64,000 nt of DNA from Lachnospiraceae bacterium KM106-2 (GCA_009731425.1 AP018794.1:434001-498000), one strand, 5' to 3'; counted from the first letter of the stretch, positions 34,857-44,425 are shown. A program made the numbers and translations. Notes: generated from the letters alone by a model not told the origin.

Positions 34857-35074
34857 AAGACTAGAAATGTATTGTGTATTTCTATATAATGAGGATACTT
34901 GGAACTCATAATGTTATTTTTTATATTTTTTTGATTTTTATAAAACCGTTTTCTTTTTTCATTCGTCTTAGTAATAGAAAGGGAAAAAGGAGGCGTCCGA
35001 TATGAGCTAGATCAGCTTATTTTATAATTATGTAATTTCATGAGAACAAGTTAAATACACAAGAGGAGAAGAAT

Positions 35075-36586
35075 ATGAAACAAACAATCAGAAAAACAAA
35101 ATTTGCAATCAAGAGTATCTTATCATTACTTTTTTTAGTTGCTATGACATTCGGAATGTCAAAAGCAGCATCTGCTGCACCGATGACAGAAATAGCAACC
35201 AATACGGATGTGATCGATCATACCACATCAGAGCAGTCAGAACGTTATTATACGTTTACCATGGATAAGACAGGATATTATCAAATTGAGTTTGGGGTAC
35301 CTGATGTTACAGCCAATACAAAGGCAGGATGGGTTTTGGAACTTTATAATTTCGAGACAAATAATCTTATGATGAGAAAAGAAGTAAAGTCGAAAACAAT
35401 CTTACCGGAATTACCATTTAAACAAGGAAGTAAGTTTTATATTAAAATGTCGATGCCACAGAATACCAATGCATTGGCTTATAATTTGGATTACTCGCTT
35501 AAGGTGAATACAGTAGAACGTAATGACTGGGAACAGGAATTAAATGATACGGTAGCCACAGCGAATGTACTTAAATCAAATCAAAAATTAATCGGATCTT
35601 TATATCAATGTGATGATACGGATTATTATACATATACCGTAGATACAACTGGATACTTCAATATGAATTTTGCAGTTGAAGATCTTACTATGTCGACAGG
35701 AAGCGGATGGCGTGTGATGATCTATCATGCAAAGAATTATGAGAAACTTCTAACTTATAGTTTTGACAAAACAACAACGTTACCAGAGATGAATTTTGCA
35801 AAAGGAACACAGTTATATATTCAAGTTGAAAGAAATGTAAAAGTGACAGATGCATCGGTACCAAGCAATGTACCATATTCGATCACTATGAATGCAACGA
35901 ACAATTCTTTATGGGAAAAAGAAACGTTATGTTTAGCATCAGATGCATGGGGTACACGTACAAAGAATGCAACAGCGCTTACTTTAAGTAAAACGCTTAC
36001 CGGCAATCTTTGGAGTGTAGATGATGACGATCTCTATAAGATCGTAATGAAAGACAATGGTTACCTTACTGTTACCTTTGATCCGAATGAAGTAGAGAAT
36101 AATCTGGGCTCTGGTTACCAAGTGAAGTTAGTATCTTCAAGCGGAAAACAAGCATTTGATCTTAATACAAAAGTAAAATTATCAAAGAAGTGTTATTTGA
36201 CAAAAGGAACTTATTATTTTGAAATTGGTCGCGGGATCAATTGTACAGATGCTTCCGTTCCTACTTTAAGAAATTATAAATTGAAAGCAAGTGCAAGTAA
36301 ATCGGCACCAAGTAAAGTAGCTAATGTGAAGGTGAAAAAGCAAAAAGGAAATAAGGTAAATGCATCTTGGAAAAAGCAGTCTTCTGTAAGCGGATATCAA
36401 GTTCGATATGCAACAAACAGTAAATTAACAAAGGCTACGATGAAAACAACATCAAAAAATACTTATTCAATCTCCAAGATCAAGAAAGGCAAGACTTATT
36501 ACGTACAAGTAAGAAGTTATAAAACAGACACGTTTGGCAAGAAGATCTATGGAACATGGAGTGTTACGAAAAAAATTAAATACTAG
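35075..36586 (+). CDS. Secreted protein with pre-peptidase C-terminal repeats and Fn3
   Basis: A signal peptide with ASA-A cleavage site (about residue 35) leads three pre-peptidase C-terminal-like beta domains (about 40-140, 150-270, 285-400; YYTFTMDKTGYYQIEF, YYTYTVDTTGYFNMNF, LYKIVMKDNGYLTVTF). The C-terminus (about 415-503) is a fibronectin III-like domain (VSGYQVRYATNS, KGKTYYVQVRSYK). There is no catalytic domain and no sortase motif, so it is a secreted adhesion or scaffold protein. The Fn3 end is related to that of the protein at 36881. Confidence 0.85.
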   Translation: MKQTIRKTKFAIKSILSLLFLVAMTFGMSKAASAAPMTEIATNTDVIDHTTSEQSERYYTFTMDKTGYYQIEFGVPDVTANTKAGWVLELYNFETNNLMMRKEVKSKTILPELPFKQGSKFYIKMSMPQNTNALAYNLDYSLKVNTVERNDWEQELNDTVATANVLKSNQKLIGSLYQCDDTDYYTYTVDTTGYFNMNFAVEDLTMSTGSGWRVMIYHAKNYEKLLTYSFDKTTTLPEMNFAKGTQLYIQVERNVKVTDASVPSNVPYSITMNATNNSLWEKETLCLASDAWGTRTKNATALTLSKTLTGNLWSVDDDDLYKIVMKDNGYLTVTFDPNEVENNLGSGYQVKLVSSSGKQAFDLNTKVKLSKKCYLTKGTYYFEIGRGINCTDASVPTLRNYKLKASASKSAPSKVANVKVKKQKGNKVNASWKKQSSVSGYQVRYATNSKLTKATMKTTSKNTYSISKIKKGKTYYVQVRSYKTDTFGKKIYGTWSVTKKIKY

Positions 36587-36605
36587 TATTCGTATGATAT
36601 CATTG

Positions 36606-36646
36606 GCGTCCTATGAGGATTTTATATCTGATAGGACGCTCTTTTT
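36606..36646 (+). terminator. Terminator after the PPC protein gene
   Basis: GCGTCCTAT pairs with ATAGGACGC around a loop of about 16 bases, followed by CTTTTT. Confidence 0.85.
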
Positions 36647-36688
36647 AATTTATTGGTAAGTTTTCTGAACTCCCCAATAAATTCAAAA

Positions 36689-36794
36689 GGCTTTCTAAAA
36701 AAGAAGAAAGCCAAGATGCACACTCACGCGAAGTGAGATTATCACTTTGTGATCGCGTTCGGCGCGGAGAGTTTGGCAAGCCAAACTCTTTTTA
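36689..36794 (+). repeat. Run of four or five consecutive hairpins
   Basis: GGCTTTCT/AGAAAGCC (36689-36712), CTCAC/GTGAG (36723-36737), ATCAC/GTGAT (36741-36753), CGCG/CGCG (36754-36766) and the terminator-like AGAGTTTGG/CCAAACTCT followed by five T (36768-36794). A dense hairpin row before a large secreted-protein gene suggests a structured leader or an intergenic RNA. Confidence 0.6.
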
Positions 36795-36880
36795 TAAATA
36801 ATATATTTTTTTAAAACCAAATTCAAAATACGATCGTCTATAGAGGGAAGATAAAATTAGGGTTATAAGGAGAGAATGAG

Positions 36881-39800
36881 ATGAAGAGAGAAAAGAGAGG
36901 ATGCAAAAGAATTCTATTGTTTGCTTTTTCATTCTTACTACTATGGGGAGTGGGAACAAAGCAGGCAAAGGCAGAAATGAATTCCGTGACTTCTTTATTA
37001 ATCGGAGGAACGGCAAAGGATCGTGTCACAAATGTTGGAGTTGCGCTACAACAAGGAGAAGTCCGATACAATCAGGGCGGTAGCGCAGACAATTATAAGT
37101 GGAAAGTGGAGCTAGTAACCGGAGAAGACTATCCTACCGCTACTGCAAGGATCACTTTGAATAATTGTAATATTGCAGAGGAATTCGTCTATCAAGGGTC
37201 AACAAGAATGTATGGCATCTGGGCAAGAGGAAATATTGAACTTGTTTTGATCGGTGAGAATGTAATCGGAAATCCATCCTACGATCCAGAATCCAACGAT
37301 AGTCGTTTGGCAGCTGGTATTTATTCAGAAAATGGTATGATCTCAGTTAAGGGAGATGGAACGCTAAAGCTATGTGGATGTGAAAATGGAATGCAGACAA
37401 GTGGAGATGGCTTGATCAAAATCGATGGAGCTGATATTACGGTTAACTGCATCGGAGACAGTGTATCTGGTTTTCGTTCAGCAGGAGATATTTGGATTGC
37501 TAATAACGTTTGTAATATAACTGTGAAAGACTTAGATGGTTACTCCTATAATGATTTCGGAATTCAAGCAGAGACAACGTATTATGATGATACCAAAGAT
37601 AATGTGATCCATTTAGAAAATGTGCAATACAATTATCACGGAAGTTATGATGCAGAACCGCTAGAATGTGATAACTTTTACATCTCGGATTCCAAGTTGA
37701 ATCTTCAGACGGATGGATACGAAAGCCAGAGTGGAAAGTCTGCAGTGTATAAAAGCGCAGCGGCAAAAGGATTCAATATTACGATGCAAGAGTCTTATCT
37801 ATATGGAACTACGATCAACATGAAAGGCGGAGCTAGTATCGAAGCCGATAAACTTACGATGCAAAAATGTACGTTAAGAGCAGATACAAGTTTAGACTCG
37901 GATGATTATAGTGAAATTTATTTGAAGGTGAATGAGTTACAGGCAGCTCACACTACTTTTGCGGATAGCTGTGGAGATGGCTTATATTGTGGAAATGCAA
38001 CTTTTGAGGATTGTGAATTTACTTATCCAAGTGGTTCTTCTAGAATCTTCGGAGATGATATTGTATTTAAAAATTGTACTGGAGAGCTCGGAAATGGCGT
38101 AAGTGGAAAGTCGATGGTCTTTTCAGGCTGTGATTTCCTTATTGAATCCGCTTGGGGAGATTCTGCAATTGCCGTTGGAAATGGCGGAAGTGGCGCAATT
38201 GAAATCAAAAATCAATCCGTGTTAGAGATCCATGGTAAGTATGCTTGTATCTCCAATTATAACGAAGTCGATTCTAGTGTTACAGGTGACGCAGAAAAGA
38301 AAAGCGTGAAGATCATACAGTCAAAGGTAAAACTTTATGGTGCAAGAAGTAATTCCTTTCTGGTAGAACACTGTGGGATCTACAGCAAAGGAAAAGTCAT
38401 GATAGATGGTTCTGATCTTAGCATGGAATTAAGTCAGGAATGGGATAAGAAATCTGCATGGGTTGGAGCAATCTATGGCATTCAAGGAATCAAGGGAGTA
38501 GAAGTAAGTAATTCAAACATAGCAATGGACCTAGATATCCTAGATGAAGATGATCCAAGTTCTGTTGCCGGAGATAAAGGAATCGTATCAGATGGAGCGG
38601 TAAAAGTAGATCGTTGTACTGTCAACATAACAAGTAAGGCAGATGGTACGAAAGGTTCCGTTGGTCTGGAAGGAAGCAGAATTAATCTAAGTGATACCAA
38701 GTTTGATCTGGATTTAACGCAGTTAAGAGGACAAGGAATTTATTCCTATGTTAATTTAACACTTAAAGACTGTACCGGTAAGATCTACGGTGGAGGGGAA
38801 GGACTCTATAACGCAGGAAATGTTACGATTGAAGGTGGTAATTTACACATCAAAGCGAACTCATCGACTGGATGGGGAATCTGTACGGAGGCGAATTTAA
38901 CTCCAGAATACGAACCAGGTGATTTAACAATTGGAGATGGGACGCGATTGCAGGTGGAAGGAAATAATGCTGCAATTGGTATCCTACTTCGTGGTGGGAA
39001 ACAAGCTACGGTATATGATAAATTAAAGGTATCAGAAAATGTATACTGTTCGAAACAACAAGAGAGTTTTTATTGGATATCATGGGATGGAAATGATAGG
39101 GCAGCTATCATTGGATATATGGATGAGGATTATCTAGACTTTTATGGTGCAACCTTTGGTGGCGCAGCGACTAAGTTAATCTATGAACCTTCGATCACAA
39201 ACTGTACTTATCAGATGAATGATACGACATTTGATTATACAGGGGAGCCTATTTATCCAAAAGTAACAGATGTAAAGAGAAATGGTACGAGTCTGATCGA
39301 AGGATCCGATTATATGCTTCATTATGAGAATAATATTGCATCAGGGACAGGATATGTGGTTTTAACAAGTTTAACATATGATGGGAATCAACTGAGAATT
39401 CCTTTTACGATTAAAAGAGATTTGGTGGATATTAAAGGAGCAGAGGTAGCATTATCCGGCCATTCTTATGAATATACTGGAAGCGCCATCACTCCGGCAG
39501 TTACAGTGACCTTTGATCAGCAGGAACTAAAACAGGGAGTTGATTATACGCTTACGTATTCGTCTAATACAACGGTAGGAACTGCAACGATTACGATAAC
39601 CGGAATAGGATCATATACAGGAAGTAAACAGATCACATTTGAAATAGTTGAAGTAAAGCCAGTACAACAGCCAGTACAACAGCCAGAGCAACAACCAGAG
39701 CAGCAACCGGAACAACAGCCGGAACAACAGCCAGAGCAACAACCAGAGCAGAATATCCAACAAGTGGAACAGCGTAGAAACATAGTTAAATTAAGTTTTT

Positions 39801-40285
39801 CTAAGATAGGAACCCTAAGCTACACAGGTACTGCTATAAAACCTAGGATTACCATAAAGGATGGAACGAAGAAACTAAAAGAGGGCGTGGACTATTCCAT
39901 TCAGTATACTTCTAACAAGCAAATTGGTACGGCTACAGTAACAATCAAAGGAAAAGGAAATTATTCGGGAACGAAGAAATTGACTTTTACGATCACGCCA
40001 AAGAAAACAATGCTCTCTAGTGTAAAAGCAGGAAAGAAAAATTCGATGATCATATCTTGGAAGAAAGATAAAACAGTATCTGGGTATGAGATTTCCTACT
40101 CGATGAAAAAATCCTTTGCAACACAGAAGAAGATAACCGTATCAGGAGCTAAGAAAACGTCTAAAACAATTGCTACAGTGAAAAAAGGAAAAACTTATTA
40201 TGTTCGAGTTCGCTCTTATAAGGTAGTGAAAGGAAAGAAAGTCTTTGGTGCTTATAGTAAGGTGAAAACAGTGAAAGTGAAATAA
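36881..40285 (+). CDS. Large secreted beta-helix/Ig-like/Fn3 surface protein
   Basis: A 1134-residue protein. A signal peptide ends at AKA-E (about residue 36). Residues 40-780 are repetitive short strands (SGDGLIKIDGADITVNCIGD type) like a right-handed beta helix. Then come two Ig-like MBG-type repeats (ITPAVTVTFDQQELKQGVDYTLTY and IKPRITIKDGTKKLKEGVDYSIQY) around a Pro-Glu-Gln-Gln linker, and a C-terminal Fn3 domain (GKTYYVRVRSYKVVKGKKV). There is no sortase or SLH anchor, so it is secreted or wall-associated. It probably binds carbohydrate or surfaces; no enzyme motif is seen. Confidence 0.82.
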   Translation: MKREKRGCKRILLFAFSFLLLWGVGTKQAKAEMNSVTSLLIGGTAKDRVTNVGVALQQGEVRYNQGGSADNYKWKVELVTGEDYPTATARITLNNCNIAEEFVYQGSTRMYGIWARGNIELVLIGENVIGNPSYDPESNDSRLAAGIYSENGMISVKGDGTLKLCGCENGMQTSGDGLIKIDGADITVNCIGDSVSGFRSAGDIWIANNVCNITVKDLDGYSYNDFGIQAETTYYDDTKDNVIHLENVQYNYHGSYDAEPLECDNFYISDSKLNLQTDGYESQSGKSAVYKSAAAKGFNITMQESYLYGTTINMKGGASIEADKLTMQKCTLRADTSLDSDDYSEIYLKVNELQAAHTTFADSCGDGLYCGNATFEDCEFTYPSGSSRIFGDDIVFKNCTGELGNGVSGKSMVFSGCDFLIESAWGDSAIAVGNGGSGAIEIKNQSVLEIHGKYACISNYNEVDSSVTGDAEKKSVKIIQSKVKLYGARSNSFLVEHCGIYSKGKVMIDGSDLSMELSQEWDKKSAWVGAIYGIQGIKGVEVSNSNIAMDLDILDEDDPSSVAGDKGIVSDGAVKVDRCTVNITSKADGTKGSVGLEGSRINLSDTKFDLDLTQLRGQGIYSYVNLTLKDCTGKIYGGGEGLYNAGNVTIEGGNLHIKANSSTGWGICTEANLTPEYEPGDLTIGDGTRLQVEGNNAAIGILLRGGKQATVYDKLKVSENVYCSKQQESFYWISWDGNDRAAIIGYMDEDYLDFYGATFGGAATKLIYEPSITNCTYQMNDTTFDYTGEPIYPKVTDVKRNGTSLIEGSDYMLHYENNIASGTGYVVLTSLTYDGNQLRIPFTIKRDLVDIKGAEVALSGHSYEYTGSAITPAVTVTFDQQELKQGVDYTLTYSSNTTVGTATITITGIGSYTGSKQITFEIVEVKPVQQPVQQPEQQPEQQPEQQPEQQPEQQPEQNIQQVEQRRNIVKLSFSKIGTLSYTGTAIKPRITIKDGTKKLKEGVDYSIQYTSNKQIGTATVTIKGKGNYSGTKKLTFTITPKKTMLSSVKAGKKNSMIISWKKDKTVSGYEISYSMKKSFATQKKITVSGAKKTSKTIATVKKGKTYYVRVRSYKVVKGKKVFGAYSKVKTVKVK
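39659..39751 (+). repeat. Tandem 12-bp coding repeat (Pro-Val/Glu-Gln-Gln)
   Basis: The repeat unit encodes PVQQ twice and PEQQ five to six times, residues about 927-957, linking the two Ig-like domains. Slippage could change its length in frame. Confidence 0.85.
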
Positions 40286-40345
40286 AACATTTACATGATA
40301 TTGACAAAAGTTCTCATATACTCATGTTCAGTTTTTACAGGGTAG

Positions 40346-40379
40346 TGCTATAATAAGAATAGAAATTAGTTGCAACTAA
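40346..40379 (+). promoter_or_regulatory. Extended -10 promoter and TTAGTTGCAACTAA palindrome
   Basis: TGCTATAAT (40346-40354) is an extended -10 box. A perfect 14-bp palindrome, TTAGTTGCAACTAA (40366-40379), lies just downstream near the transcription start, in the position of an operator (MarR-like in form). Confidence 0.6.
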
Positions 40380-40415
40380 CTATCAATGAAAAACAGCATA
40401 GAGAGGATGGGTATT

Positions 40416-40652
40416 ATGGGTAGATATTATCATCTATCAAGACAAGTAACAAATTTAGAATCAGCAATGATCCTAAGGGATATGAAACAGCTCAAAAATG
40501 TAAAAAATGTTGAGATAACGGATGACCATGCATACTTAAAAGTAATTACCATGGATGATCAATATGCAGAAGTGATGACAAGCGCAGTAAACATTTGTAG
40601 TAAAGTTGCCAGAGGACTAGAATTATCGTTTCGACGTTTTGTTCTGGAATAA
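40416..40652 (+). CDS. Small protein with ferredoxin-like/HMA-like character
   Basis: A 78-residue protein from ATG 40416 (GAGAGG nine bases upstream), with alternating strands and helices (MGRYYHLSRQVTNLESAMILRDMKQL, NVEITDDHAYLKVITMD, AVNICSKVARGLEL) suggestive of a small alpha/beta fold similar to heavy-metal-associated domains. The metal-binding CxxC is missing. It has its own promoter with a palindromic operator. Function unknown. Confidence 0.55.
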   Translation: MGRYYHLSRQVTNLESAMILRDMKQLKNVKNVEITDDHAYLKVITMDDQYAEVMTSAVNICSKVARGLELSFRRFVLE

Positions 40653-40710
40653 AGGAAGAACGATCGAATATACATTTAGATAATGATGAGTGAAATATTT
40701 AAGGAGATAA

Positions 40711-41541
40711 ATGGGATATTATATTCAAGTGGAATCTGAGGTGAAACTGTTCGTTGAGGATCTGAATCCGCAAAGCAATGATGTAATTGTATTTTTACAC
40801 GGATGGCCTGGGAGTCATAAACTATTTGAATATCAATTTAATTGTTTACCTAAGATGGGCTATCGTTGTATTGGAATTGACCAACGAGGTTTTGGTCAAT
40901 CGGATAAACCAGTAACGGGTTATGATTATGACCGGCTGGCGGATGATGTCTCAGCCGTACTTTGTGCATTAGATTTAGATCATGTTACTTTACTGGGACA
41001 TTCAACAGGTGGCGCCATTGCAGTTCGCTATATGGCAAGATATCACCAAGAGAGAGTTTCGAGACTGGTATTATGTGCGGCAGCGGCGCCTAGTCTCATT
41101 CGGCGCTCTTATTTCCCTTATGGTCAGACAAAGGAAACGGTGGAGAAGATCATTCAGGATACTTATGAGGATCGCCCTAATATGTTACGTGGCTTTGGGA
41201 ATCTATTTTTCTATCAACATATTACAGAAGCATTTTCTGATTGGTTCTTTCAATTAGGATTACAGGCAGCTGGTTGGGCAACAGCTGAAATCGCAAAGAC
41301 CTGGCTATTAGAGGAAGAACTATTTGAGGATTTAAAAAGAATTCATGCTCCAACGTTGATTCTTCATGGCATTCATGATCAAGTATGCTATTTCCCATTA
41401 GCAAAAGCACAACAGCATGCGATCACCAATTCCATATTGATTCCATTTCGTGATAGCGGTCATGGATTGTTTTATGAGGAAAAGGATAAATTTAATCAAG
41501 AATTAATGACTTTTATTTGTGGAAATAATGAGGCAATATAA
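40711..41541 (+). CDS. Alpha/beta-hydrolase
   Basis: A 276-residue hydrolase. Oxyanion region FLHGWPGSHKLF, GIDQRGFGQSDKP, nucleophile elbow LLGHSTGGAIAVRYMARY (Ser in GHSTG), and DSGHGLFYEEKDKFN supply the Ser and His; an acidic residue occurs in HGIHDQVCY. The layout is that of haloperoxidase/esterase-type relatives, but the substrate is unknown. A strong terminator follows. Confidence 0.88.
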   Translation: MGYYIQVESEVKLFVEDLNPQSNDVIVFLHGWPGSHKLFEYQFNCLPKMGYRCIGIDQRGFGQSDKPVTGYDYDRLADDVSAVLCALDLDHVTLLGHSTGGAIAVRYMARYHQERVSRLVLCAAAAPSLIRRSYFPYGQTKETVEKIIQDTYEDRPNMLRGFGNLFFYQHITEAFSDWFFQLGLQAAGWATAEIAKTWLLEEELFEDLKRIHAPTLILHGIHDQVCYFPLAKAQQHAITNSILIPFRDSGHGLFYEEKDKFNQELMTFICGNNEAI

Positions 41542-41564
41542 AAGTTAGAAGTACAGTTTTATTG

Positions 41565-41614
41565 AGCTGTCTATGTTTCTTAATTACGATAAGAAACATA
41601 GACAGCTTATTTTG
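41565..41614 (+). terminator. Strong terminator after the hydrolase gene
   Basis: AGCTGTCTATGTTTCTT pairs with AAGAAACATAGACAGCT (17 bp, no mismatch) around a nine-base loop, followed by TATTTTG. Confidence 0.9.
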
Positions 41615-41708
41615 TTTAACAGAACAACGAGCGAAAAGGGGTTGAGAATGGGAAAGAGCGTATTTATCTGCTATAATAGGAGTAATGAGATGGAAAGGAA
41701 GAGATAGA

Positions 41709-42428
41709 ATGGCAATCAAGAAAAATTCCCTCTGTATTGGAGTAGATGGGTGTAAAGGCGGTTGGATCGTTGCGTCTTTACAGAATGGTACTCTTACCAT
41801 TAATAAACGATCATCCGTGAGCGAGATCATTCAAGGTAATCCGGATTTTGATGAATTTTTCATCGATATGGTGATCGGACTGCCGGGGGATCAACAACAG
41901 ATCCGTCCAGACCAGGCAGCTAGAAGATTGATTAAAGAGCGTTCTTCGACAATCTTTCCTGTGCCTTGCAGACAAGCGGTTTATGCGAAGACAACAGCAG
42001 AAGCTTATGATGAAAATGTTAGAGTGTTAGGAAAGAAATTTACGCCTCTTACCTTAGGAATTATGCCAAAAATGCGAGAACTAGATACTTTCTTGCAAGA
42101 GAATCCAGCCTATAGGAATGTGTTAAAGGAGAGTCATCCGGAAGTATGTTTTTCAAGATTAAATGGGAAGACGGTAGTAACGAAAAAATCAGAGTTAGAG
42201 GGAATAAAAGAGCGGATCAGTATACTAAAAAGATATATTAACATGCCAACGCTTAGTAAGATTCAGGCTCTTGCAAAAGAGTATCGATGTCATGTAGACG
42301 ATATCATAGATGCAATCTGTCTTGCTGTTGCTGCGTATCAAGTTCATGAGGGACATGGTGAAGTCATACCAAAGGAACCGATGGAGGATGATACGGGGTT
42401 ACTTATGAGAATGGTGATCCCGAAATGA
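41709..42428 (+). CDS. DUF429 protein
   Basis: A 239-residue protein with the nuclease-fold-like DUF429 pattern: CIGVDGCKGGWIVASL, FFIDMVIGLPGD, RRLIKERSSTIFPVPCRQAVY, HPEVCFSRLNG and HVDDIIDAICLAVAAYQ. ATG 41709 has GGAAGAG upstream. The fold suggests a RNase H-like ATPase or nuclease, but the activity is unproven. It is the first gene before the PARG gene. Confidence 0.85.
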   Translation: MAIKKNSLCIGVDGCKGGWIVASLQNGTLTINKRSSVSEIIQGNPDFDEFFIDMVIGLPGDQQQIRPDQAARRLIKERSSTIFPVPCRQAVYAKTTAEAYDENVRVLGKKFTPLTLGIMPKMRELDTFLQENPAYRNVLKESHPEVCFSRLNGKTVVTKKSELEGIKERISILKRYINMPTLSKIQALAKEYRCHVDDIIDAICLAVAAYQVHEGHGEVIPKEPMEDDTGLLMRMVIPK

Positions 42429-42533
42429 GACAAAAGGAAAAACAAGTAAATAATTCTTGATACTAGAGACGAAAAGTAAGATAATTAAGTTGTAGTGGCA
42501 TTACAAGTGGTTATCGTGATAGGGGGAATATGT

Positions 42534-43931
42534 ATGTCGAATTTAGACCGTGAGAAAATCGCAGAAGAGACTTTGCAGATCATAAAGAATGGTTTTTATG
42601 TGAAGAACGACGTAAAGATTCAGTTACCACATGCAGATTATAAAAAAGTACAGCTATTCAACCCACAAACCGTGGATGCTATTGTGAACGATGAAGATGA
42701 AATGTTAGAGCGGTGTTTGAATGCAAGTAAGGAATGTGCGATCCATGTAGAGAATATGGATTCTTACGAGGCTGTTCACCGCTTTGATATGGATCACGCT
42801 CTTGTTATGAATTTTGCCAATGCAGTTACGCCAGGAGGAGGTTTCTTACATGGAGCCAATGCTCAGGAGGAATCCTTATGTCGTAACTCAACATTATATA
42901 AGTCCATTGGTTCGGTTCAAGCAAAGGAGATGTACGATTATAACCGCGAAATACAATCGCCGATCGATTCTGATTATATGATCCTATCGCCGGAAGTCTG
43001 TGTATTTCGTGATTCTAGAGCTCAGTTATTAGATCATCCATATATGACAGCAGTCCTAACGATCCCGGCACCCAATTTGAATGGCCGTGCAAAAGGACTG
43101 GATCGAGATGAGATCAGAGATGTCATGTTACATAAAATCAAAACATTTTTATATGTCGCAGCAAGATATGGATATCGTAAATTAGTGCTTGGTGCTTGGG
43201 GATGCGGAGCATTTGGGCATGATGCCAGAACAGTGGCCGGTTACTTTTCGACGCTTTTGATCAAGGAGAAATATTGGCAGTTTTTTGATGAGATTGTATT
43301 TGCTGTATATGATCACTCGGACGAGCAGTATAATTATCAATCGTTTGCAGAAGTATTTCAGGATTACAAATATTTAGGAGATACCAGGGAAGTTGTAGCA
43401 AAAGCGGATGATAATTTTATCTTATTTTCAGATCTTATGCCATGTGTATCGGGAGGATTTGATCATGTGAATCGGGATTATGATATTGGATATACGCAAG
43501 GTATCTTTTTAGATGGAAAAGGATTTATAGCAGAACTTTTTAATTTAGAAGGCATGCAGGATAAGCAAGTTGCAATCGTAATGCCAGAGAAAATATTTAT
43601 TGGACTTTCGGAGAAAGAATATGTCGCTGATTTTAAAACTGGTAGTGAAGAAACATGGAATATCGCAATCTGTCAGGATATTAAAGATAAAAAAGAAATT
43701 GTAGATCCTAGTGTGATTGAACAGGTATCGAATTATCTTGAAGAGAATCAAGTGATGGATTTTAACAACGGTTTTCAGGCCTTTGGCTGTAAGGGAAAAG
43801 ACTTAAACGGTGAGAATGTGATCGTTATGGGGTACACCTTAGGAGAAGGAAATCGTGTTATTTGTAAAACCAATTTGGAATTTTGGCACTATGAAGATAA
43901 ATGGAGAAGGATGAGGATAAAATGCTATTAG
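42534..43931 (+). CDS. Microbial poly(ADP-ribose) glycohydrolase-like protein with C-terminal extension
   Basis: Residues 1-260 match the TIGR02452 family: ALVMNFANAVTPGGGFLHGANAQEESLCRNSTLY with the GGG and QEE catalytic motif, and VLGAWGCGAFGHDARTVAGYF. These hydrolyse ADP-ribose chains. ATG 42534 is chosen because AGGGGG lies upstream. The last 190 residues (PCVSGGFDHVNRDYDIGYTQGIFLDGKGFIAE onward) are an extra domain I do not recognise. It overlaps the next gene by 10 bases. Confidence 0.85.
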   Translation: MSNLDREKIAEETLQIIKNGFYVKNDVKIQLPHADYKKVQLFNPQTVDAIVNDEDEMLERCLNASKECAIHVENMDSYEAVHRFDMDHALVMNFANAVTPGGGFLHGANAQEESLCRNSTLYKSIGSVQAKEMYDYNREIQSPIDSDYMILSPEVCVFRDSRAQLLDHPYMTAVLTIPAPNLNGRAKGLDRDEIRDVMLHKIKTFLYVAARYGYRKLVLGAWGCGAFGHDARTVAGYFSTLLIKEKYWQFFDEIVFAVYDHSDEQYNYQSFAEVFQDYKYLGDTREVVAKADDNFILFSDLMPCVSGGFDHVNRDYDIGYTQGIFLDGKGFIAELFNLEGMQDKQVAIVMPEKIFIGLSEKEYVADFKTGSEETWNIAICQDIKDKKEIVDPSVIEQVSNYLEENQVMDFNNGFQAFGCKGKDLNGENVIVMGYTLGEGNRVICKTNLEFWHYEDKWRRMRIKCY

Positions 43932-44362
43932 GTTCAGTTTATTTAATTGTTAAAGACTTTCAAAAAACAATTCATTTTTATGAAACGCTATTAGAACAAA
44001 AAGTTAGTGCAAAAAATATGGAGCGATTTGCGTCGTTTGAATTTGGGGGACATAATATCTCTATCATGAATGGATATTTTGATACAGAGCATCCGGATTT
44101 AACGGAACATAAGGGAAAAGTGGAACCAAAGTTTGATGATCTAAAAGCGATTGCAGAGGCACCGAATACTAGAAAATTTGTACTAAACTTTTGGACAGAA
44201 GATCTTCGAAAAGAAAGGACACGGATTATTGATGCAAAAATCAGCAACTTGGTAACAGAGATTAAATACGTTAATAATGTGATGCCTTATTATTATTTTC
44301 AGGTTGAAGATCCAGATGGAAATGTCATTGAGATTACCGGTAATTATAATGAGGAAGCTTAA
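43922..44362 (+). CDS. VOC-superfamily (glyoxalase-like) protein
   Basis: A 146-residue protein with the vicinal-oxygen-chelate layout: GSVYLIVKDFQKTIHFYETLLEQKVS at the start and YYFQVEDPDGNVIEITGNYNEE at the end (metal Glu). ATG 43922 with a GGATGAGG box overlaps the PARG stop. Role unknown; cotranslation with PARG is likely. Confidence 0.82.
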   Translation: MLLGSVYLIVKDFQKTIHFYETLLEQKVSAKNMERFASFEFGGHNISIMNGYFDTEHPDLTEHKGKVEPKFDDLKAIAEAPNTRKFVLNFWTEDLRKERTRIIDAKISNLVTEIKYVNNVMPYYYFQVEDPDGNVIEITGNYNEEA

Positions 44363-44376
44363 AGCTTAGATTAAAA

Positions 44377-44425
44377 AATAGCCTTCTATCATGGAGTATA
44401 TCCTAAAATAGAAGGCTATTTTTTA
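44377..44425. terminator. Bidirectional terminator between convergent genes
   Basis: AATAGCCTTCTAT pairs with ATAGAAGGCTATT across a loop of about 18 bases, with A and T tracts on opposite strands, serving the VOC gene and the serine dehydratase. Confidence 0.88.

Noticed and set aside
34857..35074. Possible riboswitch in the 218-base gap before the PPC protein gene
   Set aside because: Only a TAGAAAT/ATTTCTA hairpin near 34862 is present; no known aptamer core could be recognised.
39659..39751. Tandem repeats as a possible CRISPR array
   Set aside because: Units are 12 bp, contiguous, without spacers, and in frame within a coding gene.
39544..39783. Minus-strand ORF rich in Cys-Ser-Gly-Cys
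   Set aside because: It is the mirror of the Pro-Glu-Gln-Gln coding repeat on the plus strand; it has no ribosome site and its composition is an artefact of the repeat.
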